Shown here: positions 22,923 to 31,873 of the stretch, piece by piece
Layout of the letters: each line of letters starts with the position of its first letter
How positions within the stretch are numbered: position 1 is the stretch's first letter
DNA from: an uncultured Anaerolineae bacterium
GTDB taxonomy: Bacteria > Chloroflexota > Anaerolineae > Anaerolineales > Villigracilaceae
Direction of reading: 5' to 3'
NCBI GenBank assembly: GCA_903838415.1
Contig: CAILYI010000171.1
Span: 1-39,238 of the forward strand
Length of the DNA stretch: 39,238 bases
Translations under genes and position numbers: made by a program
Notes under the pieces: model-generated
Database searches by the model: none
The model's input: the letters and a program-made list of their open reading frames with translations, nothing else
What the model was told of the DNA's origin: nothing

Positions 22923-23663
22923 TTATTCAGGGTACGTTACTTCGACAAGCGTCAACCCGTTTGCAGGAGCCAGACCAGCGGGAAAAACCCTTAGCCTGTC
23001 TTCCAGCAATTCAGCGACGACTTGCGCCGGGAACTTTCCCTGCCCTACTGCCACCTGGACGAAAACCAACCTGCGTACCATATGGTACAAAAAAGCATCG
23101 GCTTGGACGGTAAACGTCCATTCATCATCCTGGTTCTGCCACTCTGCCTTCATGATCGTGCGGATTGTGCTGTTTCCGGGCCGGGGCGGGGTACCGAAAG
23201 CTGCAAAATCGTGCCTGCCTATAAGAAGCTTCGCAGCTGCCTGGAGGGCATCGCCATCTAACGTTGGCCACAGCCGCCACACAAAACGTTCCCGCAAGGG
23301 ATCGCGCGTTGGCTGACAGTAAAGCCGGTAACAATAGCGCCGGGAAGTGGCACTGAAGCGCGGATGAAAATCGTCTGGGACGATTCTCACTGCGCTGATT
23401 GCCATCTCCGCTGGCAGGTTGCTGTTCAACGCTCTGACCAATGCGTCGAGCGGATGGTTCCACTCAAGGTCAAAGGCTGCCACCTGTCCCGAGGCATGCA
23501 CACCGGTATCGGTGCGCCCCGCCAAAAGGACAGATTTTCCCTGCCAACCCAGTTGGCGCAGTGACTTTTCTAGCTCACTTTGCACCGTCCGGGCGGTCGC
23601 CTGTCGCTGACTTCCGGATAAACCGGTGCCGTCGTAGGCGAGAATAATCTGGTAACGTGCCAC
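22923..23663 (-). CDS. truA: tRNA pseudouridine(38-40) synthase
   Basis: Isomerises uridines 38-40 in the anticodon arm of tRNAs. 246 residues. The catalytic aspartate is Asp52 in A-G-R-T-D-T-G-V-H-A. Other family segments: F-H-P-R-F-S-A-T-S-R-R-Y-C-Y, G-R-H-D-F-A-A-F-G-T and F-L-Y-H-M-V-R-R-L-V. GTG start at 23663 with only a weak ribosome-binding site, because a heptamer repeat lies directly upstream. Its place between rplQ and rplM is common in bacteria. Confidence 0.95.
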   Translation of the reverse strand: MARYQIILAYDGTGLSGSQRQATARTVQSELEKSLRQLGWQGKSVLLAGRTDTGVHASGQVAAFDLEWNHPLDALVRALNSNLPAEMAISAVRIVPDDFHPRFSATSRRYCYRLYCQPTRDPLRERFVWRLWPTLDGDALQAAAKLLIGRHDFAAFGTPPRPGNSTIRTIMKAEWQNQDDEWTFTVQADAFLYHMVRRLVFVQVAVGQGKFPAQVVAELLEDRLRVFPAGLAPANGLTLVEVTYPE

Positions 23664-23665
23664 TT

Positions 23666-23693
23666 TTCAGTGTTCAGTAATTCATGATCAGTG
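23666..23693 (-). repeat. four consecutive YACTGAA-like heptamers before truA
   Basis: The minus strand divides into exactly four seven-base units, three of them CACTGAT, TACTGAA and CACTGAA and one (CATGAAT) diverged. The array ends two bases before the truA GTG start codon, where a ribosome-binding site would be expected. Confidence 0.65.
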
Positions 23694-23739
23694 ATTGGAT
23701 TTTGTCTTAGTTCTACAAAAACCATTGCCTGAACACGAC

Positions 23740-24120
23740 TTATTCTTCCACGAGCTCGAGGATCACCATTTCCGCAGCATCGCCATGGCGTGGGCCAAGT
23801 TTCAGCATACGAGTATAACCACCGGGACGGGTAGCAAAGCGTGGGGCGATCTCATCAAACAACTTCTTGACAACATCATCGCCACCACCGAGGCGCGCAG
23901 ACACGAGGCGGCGCGCATTCACTTTGGCTGCATCCGTACCATCCGCCGAACGGCGGGCAACAGTAATCATACGTTCCGCATCTCCACGAATGGCTTGCGC
24001 CTTGGTTTTCGTGGTGGTGATACGCTCATGGGTGAAGAATTGCTTGATAAGAGTGCGCCGCAGGGCGATGCGTGCGCCCTTGGAGCGTCCAAGTTTGTAA
24101 CCAGCTACCTGATGTCGCAT
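23740..24120 (-). CDS. rplQ: 50S ribosomal protein L17
   Basis: 126 residues of L17, located at the peptide exit tunnel opening. N-terminal M-R-H-Q-V-A-G-Y-K-L-G-R-S, then R-I-A-L-R-R-T-L-I-K-Q-F-F-T-H-E-R-I-T-T-T, and a C-terminus ending with M-V-I-L-E-L-V-E-E. Its GGAG ribosome-binding site lies inside the last codons of rpoA, six bases away, so the two are tightly linked as in the alpha operon of most bacteria. Confidence 0.97.
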   Translation of the reverse strand: MRHQVAGYKLGRSKGARIALRRTLIKQFFTHERITTTKTKAQAIRGDAERMITVARRSADGTDAAKVNARRLVSARLGGGDDVVKKLFDEIAPRFATRPGGYTRMLKLGPRHGDAAEMVILELVEE

Positions 24121-24126
24121 TTTGTC

Positions 24127-25098
24127 TTACTCCGCATTAATTATTGAATCTTTCAAGAAGCCCTTTTCGCGCATTTTCTGGCGGAGCTCATCGAGACTCT
24201 TCTCGCCAAAATTGCGAATGGACATGACAGCCTGATCGCCCTTTTCGAGCAAATCAAGTACGTCACCAACGGTGGTGATACCGGTGCGCTTGAGTGAGTT
24301 GAACACACGTACCGAGAGATCCAGCGCTTCGACGGGCGTCTCGGCCACTTCACTGCTGAGACGTGAACCGCCTGGAACATCCTTATCCATGGTGACGATA
24401 AGGGTCTCTTCGCTCACTCCTGCAATATAGCGCAGGTGCTCGATCATCGTCTTGGCTGCAGTACTCAAAGCCTTTTCAGGCGACACAGTACCATCGGTCC
24501 ATATTTCAATTGTCAACTTGTCATAATTCGTGCTCTGGCCCACACGCGCGTTGTTCACTTCCCAGTTGACACGCTTTACCGGGCTGTAGATTGCATCTAC
24601 CGGTAATTCGCCGATAGGCAGATGCCCGGCGCGCTCATTAGCTGGGGAATAACCGCGACCACGTTCAACAGTGAATTCAATATCAAGACGAGTCTTGGCA
24701 CTGTTGACTGTGAAAAGATAGAGATCTGGATTGATAATCTCTACATCTGACGGAGCGATAATATCCGCCGCGGTAACCATTCCTTCGCCACGCACTTCGA
24801 GGTGCATGCGGGTGCTATCCACACCGTTGAGCTTCAAGCGTAGCTGCTTAATTTGCAGCATCACCTGGATTACGTCTTCACGTACACCCGGAATGTCGCT
24901 AAATTCATGCAACACATCCGTGATACGCACAGACGAAACAGCCGCGCCCTCCAAAGAAGAGAGTAAAACACGTCGTAAAGCGTTACCAACGGTAACCCCA
25001 TAACCACGTTCTAGCGGGCTGATAACAAATTTTCCGTAATTTCGAGCTTCTGCTTCACGCTCGATCTTCGGCATGACCATATTAGTTAAGCCGGTCAC
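24127..25098 (-). CDS. rpoA: DNA-directed RNA polymerase subunit alpha
   Basis: 323 residues. The N-terminal domain (to about 230) dimerises and nucleates polymerase assembly; it shows the conserved F-V-I-S-P-L-E-R-G-Y-G-V-T-V-G-N-A-L-R-R-V-L-L-S pattern. The C-terminal domain (about 255-315), which binds UP elements and activators, shows S-V-R-V-F-N-S-L-K-R and I-R-N-F-G-E-K-S-L-D-E-L. The chosen start is GTG at 25098 with GGAGAGG upstream; ATG codons 7 and 9 are alternatives. Confidence 0.97.
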   Translation of the reverse strand: MTGLTNMVMPKIEREAEARNYGKFVISPLERGYGVTVGNALRRVLLSSLEGAAVSSVRITDVLHEFSDIPGVREDVIQVMLQIKQLRLKLNGVDSTRMHLEVRGEGMVTAADIIAPSDVEIINPDLYLFTVNSAKTRLDIEFTVERGRGYSPANERAGHLPIGELPVDAIYSPVKRVNWEVNNARVGQSTNYDKLTIEIWTDGTVSPEKALSTAAKTMIEHLRYIAGVSEETLIVTMDKDVPGGSRLSSEVAETPVEALDLSVRVFNSLKRTGITTVGDVLDLLEKGDQAVMSIRNFGEKSLDELRQKMREKGFLKDSIINAE

Positions 25099-25183
25099 GG
25101 TTCACCTCTCCCTTGTTCAAAAACGGCGGCAAAACCATTCCAAAGGTAAGTCCCTTGGGCTGTCTCAGAACTATTGAGTCGCA

Positions 25184-25834
25184 CTATCGCCGTGAGTAAA
25201 ACTCGACGATGAGCTGCTCGTTCAAGTTGCCATCGATTTCTGCGCGTTCCGGCAGTCGGAGTACTGTACCTGTCAGATTCTTCAAGTCGCGATTTAGCCA
25301 AGCCGGGAAATTACGTTTTTCGGCAAAATCACCAAGTTCCTTGAAGTAGGTCGTATCGCGGGAACCGTCACGCACCTGAATCACGTCGCCGGAATTCATG
25401 AGCATGGACGGCACGTCAGTGCGGCGGCCGTTGACGGTAAAGTGACCGTGGGTGACCAACAAACGCGCTTGTGCGCGGCTGGTAGCCAAACCCAGGCGAA
25501 AGACTATATTGTCAAGACGGGTCTCAAGAATTTGCAGCAAGTTCAAACCAGTCAAGCCACGGCGCTGTTGCGCGGTCTCATAGTAGCGGCGGAACTGGCG
25601 TTCCATCGTACCGTAGATGCGGCGCGCCTTCTGTTTTGCACGCAACTGGCGCGCGAAATCAGATTCGCGTCCTGTGGCGCTCCTCGAGCGGCTTCCGGAT
25701 TTTCCATGAACGCCGGGGGCAAAGCTACGCTTTTCAAACCCGCATTTCGGGGTAAAACAGCGCTCGCCCTTTAGGAAAAGTTTTTCACCTTCACGCCGGC
25801 ATAATTTACAAACCGGTCCAAGATATTTCGCCAT
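25184..25834 (-). CDS. rpsD: 30S ribosomal protein S4
   Basis: 216 residues, a primary 16S rRNA binder that starts 30S assembly. The N-terminus has the zinc-binding form C-x2-C ... C-x5-C ('[19 protein letters not shown]' then F-T-P-K-C). The S4 RNA-binding domain follows with [10 protein letters not shown] and [15 protein letters not shown]. An 85-base spacer containing a small possible hairpin separates it from rpoA. Confidence 0.97.
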   Translation of the reverse strand: MAKYLGPVCKLCRREGEKLFLKGERCFTPKCGFEKRSFAPGVHGKSGSRSRSATGRESDFARQLRAKQKARRIYGTMERQFRRYYETAQQRRGLTGLNLLQILETRLDNIVFRLGLATSRAQARLLVTHGHFTVNGRRTDVPSMLMNSGDVIQVRDGSRDTTYFKELGDFAEKRNFPAWLNRDLKNLTGTVLRLPERAEIDGNLNEQLIVEFYSRR

Positions 25835-25856
25835 TTGTTCTTACCTCTCCAAACAA

Positions 25857-26261
25857 CTACACGCGGCGTTTCTTCGGGGGGCGGCAGCCATTATGAGCTA
25901 CCGGGGTCTTATCCGAAATGGAACGGACCTTAATCCCCATCGACTGGACAGCACGGATGGCTGATTCACGGCCAGGGCCTGGGCCCTTGACGATTAAATC
26001 GGCTTCCTGTAATCCCATTTGCTGGGCGGCTTTGATCGCCTGCTCAGCAGCCAGACGGGCAGCAAAGGGCGTGCTCTTTCGAGAGCCCTTGAAGCCAGCC
26101 GAACCGGCGCTGCCCCAAGCAATGGTGTTACCGGAAGTATCCGTAACAGTAACAATAGTGTTATTGAACGAGGCAAAAACGTGAACCTGCCCCGAAGATA
26201 ACGTGCGCTTGGCTTTTTTGGCGCCGCTTGTGCGGCGCGCCTGGCGTACACTCTGTGCCAT
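25857..26261 (-). CDS. rpsK: 30S ribosomal protein S11
   Basis: 134 residues, located at the platform of the 30S subunit near the Shine-Dalgarno helix. Segments: [47 protein letters not shown], and the C-terminus [15 protein letters not shown]. Standard position between S13 and S4. Confidence 0.98.
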   Translation of the reverse strand: MAQSVRQARRTSGAKKAKRTLSSGQVHVFASFNNTIVTVTDTSGNTIAWGSAGSAGFKGSRKSTPFAARLAAEQAIKAAQQMGLQEADLIVKGPGPGRESAIRAVQSMGIKVRSISDKTPVAHNGCRPPKKRRV

Positions 26262-26285
26262 AAGTTATGCTTCTCCTGCCAACTA

Positions 26286-26672
26286 TTACTTCTTGCCACC
26301 ACGGCGGCGTCCGCGCCCGGCCACAGTCTTCTTGGGGCCCTTGCGAGTGCGGGAATTTGTACGTGTGCGCTGGCCGTGAACCGGCAGGTTGCGGCGATGT
26401 CGCATGCCACGATAACAACCAATTTCAATCAGGCGCTTAATATTCAACTGCTCTTCACGGCGTAGGTCACCTTCTACCGTAAAATGCTTGGAGATGTATT
26501 CGCGCAAGGCGGCAACTTCGGCTTCCGACAAATCCTTAATACGGATATCGGGACTTACCTTGGTTTCTGCCAGAATTTCACGTGAACGGGTGAGACCAAT
26601 TCCAAATAGGTAGGTCAAACCAATTTCAACGCGCTTGTTACGAGGGAGGTCAATACCTTCAATACGCGCCAT
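26286..26672 (-). CDS. rpsM: 30S ribosomal protein S13
   Basis: 128 residues, contacting the P-site tRNA and the central B1 bridges. It starts with [15 protein letters not shown], has the helix-two-turn-helix signature [22 protein letters not shown], and a lysine/arginine-rich tail. It lies six bases after rpmJ. Confidence 0.98.
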   Translation of the reverse strand: MARIEGIDLPRNKRVEIGLTYLFGIGLTRSREILAETKVSPDIRIKDLSEAEVAALREYISKHFTVEGDLRREEQLNIKRLIEIGCYRGMRHRRNLPVHGQRTRTNSRTRKGPKKTVAGRGRRRGGKK

Positions 26673-26678
26673 AATTAT

Positions 26679-26792
26679 TTACCCTTGTCTCTGCTTGTGC
26701 TTTGGATTTTCGCAGATCACGAAGAGTCTGCCGCCGCGCTTGACAACCTTGCACTTCGCACAGCGTTTGCGAATGGATGGTGATACTTTCAT
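26679..26792 (-). CDS. rpmJ: 50S ribosomal protein L36
   Basis: A 37-residue protein: [17 protein letters not shown], then R-R-G-like basic turn and [14 protein letters not shown]. It is the zinc-binding type (C-x2-C ... C-x4-H). An AAGGAG-type site precedes ATG. It is the first gene after the alpha-operon promoter; in most related clusters infA would sit just before it. Confidence 0.95.
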   Translation of the reverse strand: MKVSPSIRKRCAKCKVVKRGGRLFVICENPKHKQRQG

Positions 26793-26845
26793 GAGTGCCT
26801 TTCTCCTTCAGTAGACACGCGTGTGTCCAGACAACCGAAGTTATG

Positions 26846-26874
26846 ATTATACTCGTTTCGTTAGTTTACGTCCA
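26846..26874 (-). promoter_or_regulatory. promoter of the rpmJ-rpsM-rpsK-rpsD-rpoA-rplQ block
   Basis: Minus strand: TGGACG (26874-26869, four of six matches to TTGACA), 17-base spacer, TATAAT (26851-26846). A predicted start near 26839 gives a leader of about 47 bases, including a short GACAC/GTGTC hairpin (26814-26827), before the rpmJ start. This would let the alpha operon be expressed apart from the spc operon. Confidence 0.6.
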
Positions 26875-26895
26875 GAATTTGGTGCCTTTTTAAGG

Positions 26896-27666
26896 TCACA
26901 GGACAGTCAGGATGAGGGGATCTCCTTCGGTAACAGCAACACTGTGCTCAAAGTGTGCTGTTAGCGACCCGTCAGCAGACACCACGGTCCACTTATCTTT
27001 CGACACTTTTGTCTTATGCGTGCCGATCAAAACCATTGGTTCCAATGCGATTACCATTCCCGGGCGTAAGAGAATGCCTGTGCCCGCCGTCCCATAATTG
27101 GGGACTTGCGGTCCTTCGTGCATCTGCCGCCCTACGCCATGTCCGGTGTATTCGCGTGTTACTTGAAACCCATGACTTTCCACAAATTTTTGTATCGCTT
27201 CAGAAATATCTCCGGTACGATTTCCGGAACGCATTTTGGCGATTCCGATATAGAGGGATTGCTCAGTTACTTCGAGCAAATTCCTGGCTTTTGGGGAGAT
27301 TTCCCCTACTCCGGCAGAAAAAGCCGAATCAGCCACGTAGCCTTCGAAAAACGTCCCACAATCAACCGAAACGATGTCACCTTCTTTGAGTTTCCGGTTT
27401 GCGCTCGGGATTCCATGCACCAATTCTTCATTGATACTGACAGTGATGGAATTCGGGAACGGCGGGTACCCGTAGCCTTTGAAGGGCGATACTGCACCGT
27501 GTTTCTTCAGCACATCCTCGGCAGCCGCGTCGAGTTCGGCGGTGGAAACACCAGGTTTTAATTGTTCGCGGACAGTAGCCAGAATTGTGGCATTAATGCG
27601 TCCAGCTTCTCGCATTATGGCGATTTCTGCCGGATTCTTGATGTTTATCTGACGTGCCCAATCCAT
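26896..27666 (-). CDS. map: type I methionyl aminopeptidase
   Basis: Removes the N-terminal methionine from nascent proteins. 256 residues from ATG 27666; a TTG four codons earlier (27678), better placed relative to AGGGA, is an alternative start. The five metal ligands are in place: Asp in V-D-C-G-T, Asp in V-A-D-S-A-F, His in T-G-H-G-V-G, Glu in A-L-E-P-M and Glu in H-F-E-H-S-V-A-V. Position after adk is standard. Confidence 0.96.
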   Translation of the reverse strand: MDWARQINIKNPAEIAIMREAGRINATILATVREQLKPGVSTAELDAAAEDVLKKHGAVSPFKGYGYPPFPNSITVSINEELVHGIPSANRKLKEGDIVSVDCGTFFEGYVADSAFSAGVGEISPKARNLLEVTEQSLYIGIAKMRSGNRTGDISEAIQKFVESHGFQVTREYTGHGVGRQMHEGPQVPNYGTAGTGILLRPGMVIALEPMVLIGTHKTKVSKDKWTVVSADGSLTAHFEHSVAVTEGDPLILTVL

Positions 27667-27684
27667 ATAATTTACCAATAATCC

Positions 27685-28335
27685 CTATGAGGTGAGTGCA
27701 GACATTAAATGAGCAGCGACTTCTTCTATGGGAGCAAACCCATCGATTTCTGCCAAAACGCCTCGCTGACGGTAATAATCAATCAGCGGAGCTGTCTGAC
27801 TTCTATAAATCTCAATCCGATGGATTACTGTCTCAGCTTTGTCATCATCACGCTGAAAGAGTGGTGAACCATCGATATCGCAAATGCCCTGATCCTTTGG
27901 CGGATTGAAACGCACATGGAAGATGTGCCCGTGCGCACGGCAAGTCCAACGCCCAGCCAGACGTTCAACCAACGCTTCAGGGGGAGCAGTGATGAATGGA
28001 ACAAGGTCCACTCGACCACCAAAACCTTTCAACATTTCTTCAAGAGCGTCCGCCTGAGTAGGTGTTCGAGGAAAACCATCCAAGATGGCTCCTCGGACAC
28101 AGTCGGAGCGTGAAAATCGTTCTCGGATCATGGCAACAGTCAAATCATCTGGTACCAATTCACCTCTACTCATAAAAATTTGTGCTTGCTTGCCCAATTC
28201 TGTATCTTTTTTTATATTCTCTCGGAAGATATCACCGGAGGAGATGTGAGGCAGTCCAAATCTTTCTGCCAGTATCTCTGCCTGTGTACCCTTTCCCGCC
28301 CCAGGAGGGCCTAACAGAACAATATATGTGGGCAT
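27685..28335 (-). CDS. adk: adenylate kinase
   Basis: Interconverts ATP + AMP and 2 ADP. 216 residues, long-LID form. P-loop G-P-P-G-A-G-K-G-T-Q at 8-17; AMP-binding D-G-F-P-R-T near 86. The LID has potential metal ligands C-x2-H and C-x2-D (in 'TCRAHGHIFH' and 'ICDIDGSPLF'); zinc-type kinases usually have C-x2-C and C-x2-C/D, so one cysteine is replaced by histidine. SD AGGAAGG is nine bases before ATG. Confidence 0.97.
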   Translation of the reverse strand: MPTYIVLLGPPGAGKGTQAEILAERFGLPHISSGDIFRENIKKDTELGKQAQIFMSRGELVPDDLTVAMIRERFSRSDCVRGAILDGFPRTPTQADALEEMLKGFGGRVDLVPFITAPPEALVERLAGRWTCRAHGHIFHVRFNPPKDQGICDIDGSPLFQRDDDKAETVIHRIEIYRSQTAPLIDYYRQRGVLAEIDGFAPIEEVAAHLMSALTS

Positions 28336-28349
28336 AACAAAGAACCTTC

Positions 28350-29714
28350 CTATCTCACTAGGATAGAATCTTGATAACCGTGCAACTTCAATTCAGCGTC
28401 AATGGTTGAGAAGGTATCACGAACGACACCCACCACGATGAGCAAGCCCGAGGAAGATACCAAGAACAAGCCTGCTGAGGAAGCTCCAGATCCGATACCG
28501 ACAGCTGTCAAAAGCAGACTGAGCAGGAAAGGTAAGATGGCGACGATCCCGAGAAACAAAGCTCCCGGCAAGGTAATGCGACGCTGGACTTTCGTAAGGT
28601 ACTTCTGAGTGGGTGCACCACGATTGACGCCCGGAATCTGCGCGCCGACACGTTTCAGATTTTCACCATAGTTTTGCTGCGCAAACAGCACGTCAGTGTA
28701 AAAGAAGGTGAAAATCACCACCATGAAGAAGTACAAAATCCAGTAAGTCGGGGAGTTGCCACCAAATGTGGATTGAACGCTAGCCGCAAAATTTGCCACA
28801 CCCTCGTTTGTGTTCTGCAGAAAATACGAGGAGATGATCGCCGGAAATTGGAGAATTGCGCTCGCAAAAATGAGCGGGATCATACCCGACATGTTGACCA
28901 TCAATGGCAGGGAAGCCTTGACCGGCATTGACATGCGATTGCCAACGCGTCGACCAGGGTACATCACCGGCACATTGCGCCGCCCTTGCTGAACAAAAAC
29001 GATGGCAAAAATGGTCAAGACAATGATAACAATCATCAATGTCAGCATAATCCAGCGACTCTGCTCATCCGTCATAATGGCAGCAAGATTAGAAGGCATA
29101 CGCGCTACAATGCCCGCAAAAATGATCAACGAAAGACCCTGCCCACGAATTCCATATTCAGAAATCAGTTCACCAAGCCAGATTGCAAAGAGCGTACCTG
29201 CGATCATAGCCAGTAAGGCCGTCATCGAAGGCAAAATCTTATCAGCAGTAAAGCCGAAATCCAGAACCGGGGTGCCGGGGGCAAGCGAGTTGAAGATGTT
29301 AATTTGACCCACTGCTGAAAGCGCCGCCATGGGGACAGTGAGGTAATATGTCCACTTTTCCATCCATTTTCGGCCTTCGGTGGGGTTATCTTCCATGCGC
29401 TTTTGAAGGGATGGAATGATGGGGATCAGCAACTGGATAATAATCTGGGCAGTAATGTAGGGGTAGACACCCATGGAAAGCAGTGAAAAACGCGAAACGG
29501 TACCGCCAGAAAGCAAATCGAGGAAACTGAAGAAGTTTCCTCCACTTGATGCCAATTTTTGTTGTAGCGCTGCCAAGGCAGCGGAGTTAATACCCGGAAC
29601 TGGGACGTTCGCCGCAAGCCGGTAGATGACCAACAACAGCATGGTCATCACCAGCATACGGCGGATGTCATCCGATTTCCACAGGTAGCGCCAGGCCGAC
29701 CAGGTGGTTTTCAT
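28350..29714 (-). CDS. secY: preprotein translocase subunit SecY
   Basis: Channel-forming subunit of the SecYEG translocon in the cytoplasmic membrane. 454 residues with ten expected membrane helices. Signatures: M-L-V-M-T-M-L-L-L-V-I-Y-R (first helix), N-V-P-V-P-G-I-N plug region, G-V-Y-P-Y-I-T-A-Q-I-I-I-Q-L-L (helix 2), and the cytoplasmic G-A-Q-I-P-G-V-N-R-G-A-P-T before the last helices. Located between rplO and adk as in most spc operons. Confidence 0.98.
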   Translation of the reverse strand: MKTTWSAWRYLWKSDDIRRMLVMTMLLLVIYRLAANVPVPGINSAALAALQQKLASSGGNFFSFLDLLSGGTVSRFSLLSMGVYPYITAQIIIQLLIPIIPSLQKRMEDNPTEGRKWMEKWTYYLTVPMAALSAVGQINIFNSLAPGTPVLDFGFTADKILPSMTALLAMIAGTLFAIWLGELISEYGIRGQGLSLIIFAGIVARMPSNLAAIMTDEQSRWIMLTLMIVIIVLTIFAIVFVQQGRRNVPVMYPGRRVGNRMSMPVKASLPLMVNMSGMIPLIFASAILQFPAIISSYFLQNTNEGVANFAASVQSTFGGNSPTYWILYFFMVVIFTFFYTDVLFAQQNYGENLKRVGAQIPGVNRGAPTQKYLTKVQRRITLPGALFLGIVAILPFLLSLLLTAVGIGSGASSAGLFLVSSSGLLIVVGVVRDTFSTIDAELKLHGYQDSILVR

Positions 29715-29736
29715 AAATAAGGTCTCCTGAGAAGGC

Positions 29737-30192
29737 TTAGCCTTCGATCAGCTCAACCGAGCCGCCAGCGGCTTCAATTTTGCTTTTCGCACCAGCCGAA
29801 ACGCGATGGACACGAACTTTCAAAGCAACGGAGAGCTCACCGCGGCCCAAAATAACAACGGGGTTGCGTGAATCACGCAGCATGCGGACGCTATCCAGTG
29901 TTTCGGGAGTTACTTCGGCCCCAGCCGAAAAAGCTGCAAGCTGGTCCAAGTTTACTTCGTTAAAAGTAACCTGAAATGGGGGCGTAAAGCCTTCACCGCG
30001 CATAAATGGCAGGCGGCGGAAGAACGGGAGGTTGCCACCCTGGCGATAAAGATGGCCTTCTTCGCCAGAACGAGAGCCTGCGCCTTTGGTGCCACGCCCA
30101 GCTGTCTTACCCTGACCCGCTGAAATACCGCGTCCAACACGCTTGCGGTTTTTCTTCGAGCCCGGATTGGGGATCAGATCGTGGAGTTTCAT
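29737..30192 (-). CDS. rplO: 50S ribosomal protein L15
   Basis: 151 residues; late assembly protein of the 50S subunit. N-terminal M-K-L-H-D-L-I-P-N-P-G-S-K-K and the extended basic glycine-rich segment R-V-G-R-G-I-S-A-G-Q-G-K-T-A-G-R-G are diagnostic. The C-terminal globular part ends in A-A-G-G-S-V-E-L-I-E-G. It follows rpmD by nine bases. Confidence 0.98.
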   Translation of the reverse strand: MKLHDLIPNPGSKKNRKRVGRGISAGQGKTAGRGTKGAGSRSGEEGHLYRQGGNLPFFRRLPFMRGEGFTPPFQVTFNEVNLDQLAAFSAGAEVTPETLDSVRMLRDSRNPVVILGRGELSVALKVRVHRVSAGAKSKIEAAGGSVELIEG

Positions 30193-30201
30193 TATTTGCT
30201 C

Positions 30202-30396
30202 CTACTCTTCAATCTGAAGAAGGTGAATAACGGAATTGAGCATACCGCGCAGAGCGGGGTTATCTTCATGCTCTACCGTTTGATGCATACGATTAAGACC
30301 CAACGCGCGAACGGTGCGTTTTTGGGGTTCTGGGAAGCCAATGGGGCTCTTCACCAGGGTCACCCGTAAGGTCTTTACTTCAACCTTTTTAGCCAT
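30202..30396 (-). CDS. rpmD: 50S ribosomal protein L30
   Basis: 64 residues. [23 protein letters not shown] and the end H-L-L-Q-I-E-E are typical. Its first eight bases (ATGGCTAA) contain the rpsE stop codon, so the two genes overlap and are probably translationally coupled. Confidence 0.96.
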   Translation of the reverse strand: MAKKVEVKTLRVTLVKSPIGFPEPQKRTVRALGLNRMHQTVEHEDNPALRGMLNSVIHLLQIEE

Positions 30397-30925
30397 TCTT
30401 CCTCCGTTCCCAAAACGGCATCAGCTGTTCAACGGGCTTGCCGCGGCGAGCTGCTTCAACGGCGGGCGACTTGAGGGCATCAAGCGCACCGAAAGTAGCC
30501 ATCACCACGTTGAGCACATTGGCAGAACCAAGCGATTTGGTCAGGATGTCACGCACGCCAGCTACTTCAAGAACTGCACGTACACCACCTGCTGCGATTA
30601 CGCCAGTTCCGGGAGATGCAGGCTTAAGCAATATTCTTGCACCGGCAACTTTCCCGATAACTTCGTGAGGAATTGTGGTTCCCATCAGGAAAACCTTACG
30701 CAGGTCCTTATGGGCGCGTTCAGTGGCTTTGCGCATTGCATCAGGCACAGCATTGGCCTTGCCTACGCCCATGCCAACTTTGCCATGGCCATCGCCAATG
30801 ACAACGGTCACACGAAACTGAAAGCGGCGACCACCTTTGACAACTTTGGCGACGCGGGCGATCTCAATGACGCGCTCGTCGAGTTGTTCCTGTTGTTCCA
30901 TATCTTTATTTCCATATTCCGACAT
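30389..30925 (-). CDS. rpsE: 30S ribosomal protein S5
   Basis: 178 residues; contributes to translational accuracy and mRNA entry. Double-stranded-RNA-binding-like part with [19 protein letters not shown] and [13 protein letters not shown], then T-I-P-H-E-V. The start at 30925 has GGAG six bases upstream; an ATG four codons earlier (30937) would include that site and is less likely. Confidence 0.96.
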   Translation of the reverse strand: MSEYGNKDMEQQEQLDERVIEIARVAKVVKGGRRFQFRVTVVIGDGHGKVGMGVGKANAVPDAMRKATERAHKDLRKVFLMGTTIPHEVIGKVAGARILLKPASPGTGVIAAGGVRAVLEVAGVRDILTKSLGSANVLNVVMATFGALDALKSPAVEAARRGKPVEQLMPFWERRKNG

Positions 30926-30943
30926 AGCGATCTCCATTGAGCC

Positions 30944-31309
30944 TTAGAAGTCCAGCCCGCCTTCGCGCGCGCCATCGGCCAGCGCTTTGACACGACCAGT
31001 ATAGCGGAAACCACCACGATCGAAAACGACCATGCCAATTCCCTTATCTTTGGCGCGTTGGGCTACAGCCTTGCCGACCATGTGCGCCTGTGCAGACTTG
31101 TTCAGCCCGTCCATCGCGCTGCGCAATTCCTGATCGATGCTTGATGCTGAGACGAGGGTGTTTCCATCCATATCATCAATCACCTGAGCATAGATTTCGC
31201 TAACGCTACGGAATACACTCAAGCGAGGGCAATTCGGGGTGCCATAAACTTTCTTGCGAACCCGCAGATGGCGTCTTTCACGGGATGCAGAACGGGATAT
31301 CTTAGCCAT
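30944..31309 (-). CDS. rplR: 50S ribosomal protein L18
   Basis: 121 residues, a 5S rRNA-binding protein of the central protuberance. [34 protein letters not shown] and [17 protein letters not shown] are the usual blocks. Four bases downstream of rplF. Confidence 0.97.
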   Translation of the reverse strand: MAKISRSASRERRHLRVRKKVYGTPNCPRLSVFRSVSEIYAQVIDDMDGNTLVSASSIDQELRSAMDGLNKSAQAHMVGKAVAQRAKDKGIGMVVFDRGGFRYTGRVKALADGAREGGLDF

Positions 31310-31312
31310 AGG

Positions 31313-31861
31313 TTATTTCTTCCCTTTCCCAGATTTACCGGCCTTGCGGCGGATCTTTTCGCCAAGGTAATGTAAGCCTTTGCCCAGGTAAGGTTCAACA
31401 GGGCGTACTTTGCGAATATCCGCAGCTACCTGTCCAACTTCTTCCTTGTCAAAGCCGATCACCTTGATCTGGCGGGTCTTGACGTCCACCGCGAAGGAAA
31501 TTCCCACGGGTGGTTCCATAGTGATCGGGTGAGAGTAGCCCATGTGTAGCACCAGATTGGTGCCACTCAATTCAGCGCGGTAACCAACGCCATCCCATTC
31601 CAGGATGCGTTCAAAACCACTGCTTACACCACGGATCATATTATTCAACACAGCACGCGTCGTCCCATGCAGTGCGCGTTCGGCGGGATTGTCAGAACGG
31701 CGGGTAACAGTAACGAGACCATTTTCAAGGGCCATATCGATGAGCGGAGAAAAAGTCCGCTGCATTTCGCCCTTGGGGCCTTTCACTTTTACGAATGCGC
31801 CGTTCAACTCCACCTGCACACCAGCGGGGACGGCGATAGGCAAGCGTCCTATTCGAGACAC
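31313..31861 (-). CDS. rplF: 50S ribosomal protein L6
   Basis: 182 residues, two related alpha/beta domains, located near the sarcin-ricin loop. Begins M-S-R-I-G-R-L-P-I-A-V-P; has V-K-G-P-K-G-E-M and G-V-G-Y-R-A; ends with the signature E-P-Y-L-G-K-G-L-H-Y-L-G-E-K-I-R-R-K-A-G-K. Standard place between S8 and L18. Confidence 0.98.
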   Translation of the reverse strand: MSRIGRLPIAVPAGVQVELNGAFVKVKGPKGEMQRTFSPLIDMALENGLVTVTRRSDNPAERALHGTTRAVLNNMIRGVSSGFERILEWDGVGYRAELSGTNLVLHMGYSHPITMEPPVGISFAVDVKTRQIKVIGFDKEEVGQVAADIRKVRPVEPYLGKGLHYLGEKIRRKAGKSGKGKK

Positions 31862-31873
31862 AGCACTACCTCC

